Below, in pieces: positions 37,201-46,200 of a stretch of DNA of 64,000 nt. The notes under the pieces are model-generated. The model worked only from the letters and a program-made list of their open reading frames with translations, did not search any database and had not been told where the DNA came from. The stretch is taken from the NCBI RefSeq assembly GCF_008831285.2, contig NC_045144.1, positions 10,519,672-10,583,671 of the forward strand, written 5' to 3'. The first letter of the stretch is position 1. Every line of letters begins with the position of its first letter. The position numbers and the translations under genes were made by a program. The DNA comes from Nymphaea colorata. Its lineage: Eukaryota; Streptophyta; Magnoliopsida; Nymphaeales; Nymphaeaceae.

Positions 37201-40200
37201 CTTTCAAGACAGGCCCAGGCCGTAAAAATGGGCTCGGGCCAGCTCAGGCCTGATTTCAATTTTTATTAATATTAAATATATTTTTCTTTATATGTACATA
37301 TAATATAAGTATTTTAATTTTTTTTACTAATTTAGAATTGGGCAAGCCCGCCCTGGTCATGTTGCTCAGGCTTGGGCCCAGGCTGTGCTACTTAGAGGTG
37401 CAGCTGTTTCATCCTCATCACTCCTAGATATGTGTTTTTCGCTTCTTGACTATGATGCTTCTTTTCACATGATTCAAAATGAGCTTATCTTATTAGATTA
37501 TTGCACCAATTCAATAGTTTCTTTTGTCTCAACAGCAAACGGGTCAACTCATGAAGTTTAAATCACAGGAAATTTTGTAAAACATTGTCAAAAATCAAAA
37601 GGTTTTCATATTAAAATATATATATGCACTCCAAGATTAAACGTGAATCTTCTTTTTGTATCTTTGTTATCAGATTGTAGATGTGATCGGGTCACCCAGA
37701 CCCGACCCATTTGATCCACGCGCCCAACACATCATGGGCGGTGGCATACTTGTAAATCTTAATGTCAATTTGTGTATTTTATGATGTACCCTAAATCGTG
37801 ATTAATATATAATGATAACAAGAGGCAAGCGTCATTTGTTGCTGCCCTCTTTCATCTCTCTCTTGCTTGGACGTGCACCCCACTTCTCTCTTCCTCTTGC
37901 ATCTAACTTCATTCTGTGATTTGGTATCAGATATCAAAATCTTACATGGTATCAGAGTGGGGTTTTGCCATCGAGAATGCCCGGTAAGAATCTTTAATTA
38001 TGCCCTAATCTTTGTTTTTTTTTCTGCCCTAATCATCAAATCTCTACTTTCTACCCTAATCCCCAAATTCCAGCCCTAAACCTAATCCCCAAATTTTCTG
38101 CCTTAATCTGCCCTAACCCTACCATCGGTAGGGCTGCACAACGAGTCGAGCTAACTCGGGCTCGATTCGAACTTGCTCAACAAAGCTCGGCTCGAGCTCA
38201 ACTTATTTATAAACGAGTCGAGTTCGAGCCGAAAGTTAAACTCGAATCAATAAACGAGTCGAGTTCAAGTTGGAAGAACTCGACTCGTTATATTAAATCA
38301 ATTGAATTGAATGAACCGGCTCGGGAAACCAGTTCACCGGTTTAGGGTAAAAACTTTCCCATTCACTCACTCATCCTTCTTCCCATCTGTTCTCTCTCTT
38401 CCGCTGGACCGCTGCTGGCTGCTGCTGCCTTCTGGCCCTTCTCACACCGCTTCCGCAGCCCGTTGGACCGTTATTGTTGCCTCTCTCGCCGCTTCCACTG
38501 GACCGCTGCTGCTGCCTTCTCAGTTCTCTCGCCGCAGATGCCTTCTCTCGCTGCTGCTGCCTCAAACGCTGCGACGTATCCGTCGTCCCTCTCGCTCTTG
38601 CTGCAGCTTCTGCTCCCGCCTTCACGCCAGGTACCCCTTCGGCCTTCCTTTCTTCTTCTCCTTGTTCTTCTTCTTCTTGCCCAAATGAAACCCACCAGAA
38701 ATCACTGCTGCTGCCTCAGACGCGATCAGCACTCGCATTCACTGCTCTTGCGGGCAGGACTGTTTGCTACCTCCTCCTTTCCCCTTCCACAAGGTTTATA
38801 GGTTTTTTCTCTCCCTCTCTTTCTCTCTGCTGCTTTGTGGCATAACACCTTTTTCTTCTGTGAGTTTTTTTGAGAAGTTTTTTTAGTCTGATGAGGAAGA
38901 GTGTGTGGATCTCAAGTAAGAAGTTTTTATTGTAGTGTCAATCTTTTGAGATTTTTTTTTGGTGGATTTTTAGATTTTCTTGCGGCTGTCTGTTCTTCCT
39001 TTTGTTGGTGGGTCATGTTTTTTGTCCTCCATAAAAGTATGGAGTTGTTAAGTATATAAGTATACTAATAACGTTCATGATAATATTGTTTTATGAAAAA
39101 AGAGCATAGTGAACTTCAACAAATTGTTCTCAAGAATATAATGTTCTTTTTATCAAATGCTCACTCTTGGCTAACAGCAACTTCTCAGCAGCACTATAAT
39201 TTTGAACGAGTTCAGTCACCTTCACTACCAGTAAAAAATTTAAACTTGTGAGTTGGTGAAACTTCAACAACCCAAGTGCAAGAAAGTATGGATCAATTAC
39301 TGTTGGTTTTTTTGTAGGACACTGCTGAAGGTGACATAGCATGACATGATTCAACATCGTTTCAAACATATTATGCAGTAACAAATAACAAAATAACAGG
39401 TATTGTAGCTTCATCGTTGTTTATAATATTCCATTTGGTTTTTTTGCATTGTTCACACTAATACATTTTATGAAAAGCTTTCATAATGGGTGGCAATGCA
39501 ATTTTTTTCAGTTATGTTCTGTTTAACAATTCAGAATTTTTTTTGTCAGACGTGGAGAGAAATAATTGGGCAACCTAACATACGACATAGATATAGAAGA
39601 ATCCGTAGAAAACTCAACCATAGATATTGTTGCCTTTGAATGGATTGTTTGGGATGAAGAAGGACCTTCGCCGGTGGCAATTCTACCTCCACCACGTCCA
39701 GAGGAGACGTTCGAACGGAGGTGAGGATGCTTGTCCCAACAACGATCCTCTAGATGACAAATTTTGCCACAATAAGAGCACTGAAATCTGCCACGTCCTG
39801 CACCACGGCCTGTACCACGTCCCCTAGTGCCACCAAAAGAACTAGGGCCCCGTCCTCCTGATCTCACAAGTGCAAAGACTGGTGTGTCATGCGTATTCTG
39901 AGAAAGAGTGGCTGCAAGACGACTCTTCCTATTATTAGTGTCTACTAGATCTTGAAGATCACTGCCTGTGAGAATTTGAGACTTTGTCACAAAGTATTCT
40001 AAAGATAGGCCAGATAGAAACTTCACTACCATACCAGTTTCAAAGTGTAATGCATAACAATGCTGGCAAGGTGGACGAAGAGCCTTTAACCGTTCATATG
40101 CAACAGTCAATGTAGCAAAATACTGAGATAGGTCCTGATCCCTTTGCCGTATGTTGCATAACTCCTCTTCCAGAGGTAGGATTTTGACTACATTAGTGGC

Positions 40201-43200
40201 ATGTGAGTATGTCTTCCTCAAGAAAGACCACATATCCTTGGCCTTGGTATAATATGCAATAGTTGAGGCTATATGAGACTCCACACTATTCATAATCCAA
40301 GACATAACAATATAATTATCTTCATCCCACGCAGCATATATCCCTTTTCTCTCAGTAGGTTCATCCTCCTCAAGAATATATTTCTTCCTATGGCCAGCCA
40401 CCGACATTATGAATACCCTAGACCATATTTCATAATTGGAACCATTGAGCTTGATTGTGGTTTCATAAGAAAAGGAATTCCCAGACATCTTGTATTCAGT
40501 AGACCCTTCAGATTTACCATTCTCAGCCATAGTAAATAAAGAAGACAAGATTGGCGCAAAAGTTAAGAGGCTAAGAAATCACTGTCACTTACAGGTTTGA
40601 ACAGAAAACGTAGTGTACTGATCACTAGTATTAGAGAAATATCAATTACGACACAGACGAATCTGGAAAAGAAACTTATAACTCCAATATCAGATCTGAA
40701 ACTTTATAGATTAGGCAACAATATAGAATAATCTGTTTCAGCCGATGACTGAAACTCAATATCAGATCTGAAAGTTTATAAATCAGGCTTCTATATTGAA
40801 TAAACTGTTTCAGCCGATGACTGGAATTTCTTCCCCAATTGACTGAAGACTGCTGCTACTTATAACTACAGCTGTTTCACATAAAACTAGTTGTCCACAC
40901 GACAAAGGAATCAACGATATCAACTTACAGATCTTGTACTAACAATCAGCAGCAGTCCACCCTCACGCAGCCTCACTTTACTGATTTTACATCCACGATC
41001 TATAGAAGATTCTGCTCATATCAAAACTGCGTTCATAAACAGCATATAGACTCCACAAACAGCAGCTTCACAAGTCACGCTGCACCCACAACACTCTGCC
41101 CCACGTGGTCAACATGAAGTTCCAATCACCGTTGAAGTAGCATCCACGAGATCAACTTGAGGATCTGATCACGCCATCCACATAGGCGTGATAAGGTCCT
41201 TCTCCACAAAACACGCCCAAACCCTATTCTCTCACTGTCTCCTTATTGGGTGACAAGAGGGAATAAAGGATGGGCGATGACAAGAAGGAGGACAAAAGAA
41301 CTATAAAGAACTCACTTGGTTGTTCGCCGAAAAGGTGGCCGCCGGAGAAGATGGTCGCCAGAAAAACTCACCCTGCTGTCGACGCCACACCTTGCTTTGA
41401 TACCATGTTACGAGAGAGAGAGAGAGCCGAAAAGAAGGATTCATTAGCGTAACCCTAATCTCTACTAAAAGAGATTAGGGTTGGAGACTTTACAAAAGTA
41501 GTCCACCAACTATAGGAAACTATTTAAAGACCTCCTCCCTAACTTTCTAATATTTCAGAAAAACTCTTTTACATCTTTAACAGTATATAATGATAACAAA
41601 ATGCAGACGTTCTTTGTTGTTGCTCTCTTTCATCTCTCTCTTGCTTGGACATGCAGTCCACTTCTCTCTTCCTCTTGCATCTAACTTCATTCGGTGGTTT
41701 GGTATTAGATATCAAAATCTTACAATTTTGTGTTCTCATCCAATGACTATCAAGTTCAGGATTATCAGTCTGGTGAATTTATTGGGCCAAGGTCATAGGA
41801 AAGGAGATATATACTGCATTCCAAAGCAATATTCTGGAATCATTCTAATGTCTTTTATTTATTAGGGGTGCTTTTGACCCAAGTTATACTTGCATAATAG
41901 GAAGATTTGCTAGCCCAAGAAATGCAGGGTAAAGGGAAGTGAGAACTAAGAAGACCCCATGGCTAAACTAACACCTCTAAAACAAGAGGGGAAAAGGAAA
42001 CAAGAGAAACAGAAAAGAAAATCAACAAATATCATGTTCTACATGCTATACACTAAATATAAACAATATATCTAGAAACAACAGAACCGAAAAGGAAATC
42101 AACTTATGTCATATGCTACATGCAATGTTGTACGTATCGTACGATACGACCCCGTATCGTACGATACGTATCGTCTCGTTTGAAAAAAATGGTACGATAC
42201 ACCCCCCGTATCGTAAAAAGGGGGTGTATCGGCCCTGTATCGCACATATCGTACGATACAGGGCCTGTATCGTATGATACGGGGCGATACACCCCGTATC
42301 GTACGATACGGCCTAAAAACGAAAAAGGGGGCCGAGACCTACTTATTCGGCTTCTTTTTTAAATTTTTCTTCCGTTCTTCATTTCTAATGCTTGGATAGT
42401 GCCGTGAGGGAGGGCGATCGTTCATTTTCACCGTGAAAAACTTGATTTTCATCGTCAAATCGAAGATTAAGTGGTCGATTTGTGCGTGGGTGCTTGATTT
42501 TCGTGGGAAGGAAAGGGGTTTTCTTCATTTCAGACATTTCTTCTTCGTAAGGTATGAAATCTCATGTTCTTACCATGTATTCTTAATTTTTTACCGTATA
42601 ATCGTAGATTGGAAGACTTTGAGTGTTTTTCATTAAGTTTACCATAGGATTTCGTTTTTTTTTTTTGAAGATATGGATCCTACATGGCAATGGTGTGAAA
42701 GGGTGAAGGAGAATAACCGTTTGAAACTCAAATGTGGCTTCTGTGGGAATACACTTTCAGGAGGGATTATTAGAATGAAACACCATTTGGCAGGGACCTC
42801 CAAAGATGCGTCTCCTTGTGTTGGAGGACCAAACAAACATTTGCCTCCATTTGTGCGTCAACAATGTTTAGATATGCTTCATGCTTTACGTCAAAAGAGA
42901 AAATAAAAAGAAATTGAAGATGCAGATGTAGGCTATAATGTGCCTTTGGAAGATGAAGAAGAAGAGGAAGAAGCTTATGAATGTGATGATGAAGACGATA
43001 GCAGTCTAAGAATAGATTTGGAGACCTCAAGAGGTAGAGATCGTAGAGGAAAAGGGATTATGTATGAAGGAGGTCGATCTGGCATAACGGGAAGGAAGAG
43101 GAGAGGCACAACAGATGTTAAGGCCAGGTGTGGTATGCGACCACCTAGTGGTAGAGTTCCTACTGGTAGGTCTAGTGTTGGCTTTATTAAGAGTTTTTTC

Positions 43201-46200
43201 CCTTCATATACCAACCCAGGTGGTCAGCCGCATATTCGTGCTGCTATGACATCTAAAGATATGCTATATCATGCACAAAAGCAGGTAGGGAAATGGTTTT
43301 ATGATGCATGTATTCCATTTAATGCAGCTAATTCTTTTCAATTCCAAGTCATGGCAGATGCAATTGCTTCTATAGGCCCCAGATTCAAAATGCCATCATA
43401 TCATCAGTTGAGGGGCAAAATTCTTCAGGATACAGTCAAAGAAGTGTCTGAGCATTGCAATGAGTTGAAATTATGTTGGAAAGAAACAGGTTGCTCCATT
43501 ATGTCAGATGGTTGGACTGATACAAGGTCAAGAACACTTGTAAATTTTCTTGTTTATTGCCCTAAAGGTACAATGTTCTTGAAATCTCTTGACTTGTCTG
43601 ATGTTCCTAAAACTGCTGAGATTTTATTCAATGTTTTTTATAATGTCGTACAAGAAGTTGGACATGCAAACATTGTACAATTTATTACAGATAATGCTGC
43701 AAATTATAGAGCTGCAGGAGATTTGTTATTTCAAAAGTATAGAACATTTTATTGGAGTCCATGTGCCACTCATTGTGCTAATTTAATGCTTCAAGATCTT
43801 AATGAGATGCATGATATGAAATCAGCCATTGACCAATGTCAAGAGGTAACAAAATTTATCTATAATCATGCATATGTATTGAGTTTGATGAGAAAATTTA
43901 CAAAAGGAGTTGAATTAATACGACCTGCACAAAATAGATTTGCCACAAATGTATTGACTGTGCAGAGTGTGGTGAAACAAAGAACTCCTTTGAGACAGAT
44001 GTTTGCTAGTGAAGAATGGGCTGCATATCCACATGCTCATAAAAGAAATGCTTCTTTAGTTGTGGATATTATATTCAATAACGTATTTTGGGAATCATGT
44101 GTGAAGCTATTGAAGGTTTGTGTTCCATTAGTTAAAGTTCTCAGGTTGGCTGACAGTGAGGACAGACCTTCCATAGGGTACTTATATGAGGCTATGGACA
44201 AAGCAAAAGAGGCAATTCGAGACAACTTAAAGGAAAAGAAAAAGTTATATATGCCCATATGGAAGATTATAGATAAAAGGTGGACTGGACAGCTTCATCA
44301 ACCTCTTCATGCAGCAGCTTATTATCTAAATCCTGCAATTAGATTTTCTCCTACATTTAAGGACAGAGAAGTCATGCATGGTTTGTTAGATTGTATTAAT
44401 GTGTTAGTGGAAGATTCTACAGAACAAGATGCTGTGCACAATGAGTTGGATCTATATGATAGTTGTTTTCGGAACATGGGACTACCTGCCGCCGTTCGAG
44501 CCAGGACAACGATGCGTCCAGGTAAATACATAGAAATTTTTAATTTACTTTGCATTTGTTACATTTGATTCTTTTAAAACTTTCACATTGATTTGTTATA
44601 TTTTTGTTTAGATTTGTGGTGGAATAGGTATGGGTTTGATTGTCCAAACCTAGCACGTTTTGCAGTCAAAGTCCTCAGCCAGACATGCAGTGCTAGTGGA
44701 TGCGAAAGGAACTGGAGTGTGTTCCAACATATCCATAGCAAAAAAAGGAATAGGCTCGAACATAAAAGGTTGAATGACCTTGTCTTTGTTCGATATAATA
44801 TGAGGTTGAAACAAAGGTAATATAGGCATATAGCTTAATTAATGTTTACACTTTACATTTTTTGTACAATATATTTATATGAAATTATATACTAACAAAT
44901 TTTCTCTTATTTAATGTAGAGAATTGGAAAAATCATTAGCAAGGAAGCACACATCTCAGTTCGATCCTATCAGCTTGGAAAATTTTGACGATCTAGAGCC
45001 ATGGATTGAAGAAGAACCAGCTACAATATTTGATGATGAAGATCTTGAATGCTTCAACCTTGAAGCTGAAGCAACAGAAGGCTTTGTTGATGAAGGAGAG
45101 TCTGCTACTGCTGGTGCTGAATATGTTGGTGAAGATCTTCCAATTCTTGACGATGAAGAAGAAGAAGAAGATGAAGATGAAGATGATGAAGATTATGAAT
45201 GATGAATCATGAATGAGAGTCAAGTCAAGAGTGCTTTCATTTTATATGTATCAAAAACTGAAGAGTTATGAATCTATGGTTGTTGAACACTTGATTGAAT
45301 GTTTTATGACTTTATCACTTTATGGCTTATGGCCTTATGCTTTGTTGAATGATATTGTATTATTGTTATGAATTTTGATGTTTATGAATGATGAACGCGT
45401 AAGTTTATAGCAATAATAAGTCTATCATTATCTCAAACATGTTTTCTATGAACAATTTATTATTTTTAATTTTTTCTGATTTTTTTATGAATTTTCCGAA
45501 TTTTTTTAAATTTTTTCTGATTTATTAATAATTTTTTAAAAAAATTTACAATACGGTTACGATACGGTGTATCTTAAAGCCCGACCGATACGGCTTACGA
45601 TACGCGTTTTACAACATTGGCTACATGTCTACATGTTACACACTAAATATAAACAATATATTATGTGCATGCATAGTACATATGCATCACAAACACATAT
45701 ATAACGATATATAGATACACATATATGCTCATGCTTATATATGGCCATACAATACATTCATATAACGTTTTTGCGTGTGCCTATGTATATTGTAGCGAAT
45801 AGATCATAACACTCTTTTAAGGAAATACATCAAGGTGCTTCATCCATAACTTACAAAATATGATTCTTCCCTATAAGAATAAGGAGAAAAGACTATGATT
45901 GTCATCTTATCACATTAGATTATACAGCATGGATACTATGAAATCTGATTTACTTCAGGTCTCAAAACCCAACCTGGATTTCTCTTACCTTATTAGCATA
46001 TTTAAGAATGGCATTTGAACGGATAATTTTCACCTTTTAGCTACATTTCTATGCATGCTTACAGTTCTACTTTAGAATCTATAGTAAAACAAGAAGTAAT
46101 CTCCCAACCATCATCCCAGAAGAAATGACCAGCATAGCATCCAGAGAGTACCATCAATCTAACAGTCAGAAGCAAGTTTATTCTGGAAAGAAATAACTAA

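Noticed and set aside
38311-38845. Several 100-125-codon frames on both strands
   Set aside because: Composition artefacts of a CTG/CT-rich segment; no family resemblance.
29460-45619. The two DUF659 proteins as domesticated host genes
   Set aside because: Both are enclosed by TIRs and 8-bp target duplications, so they are ordinary transposon genes.
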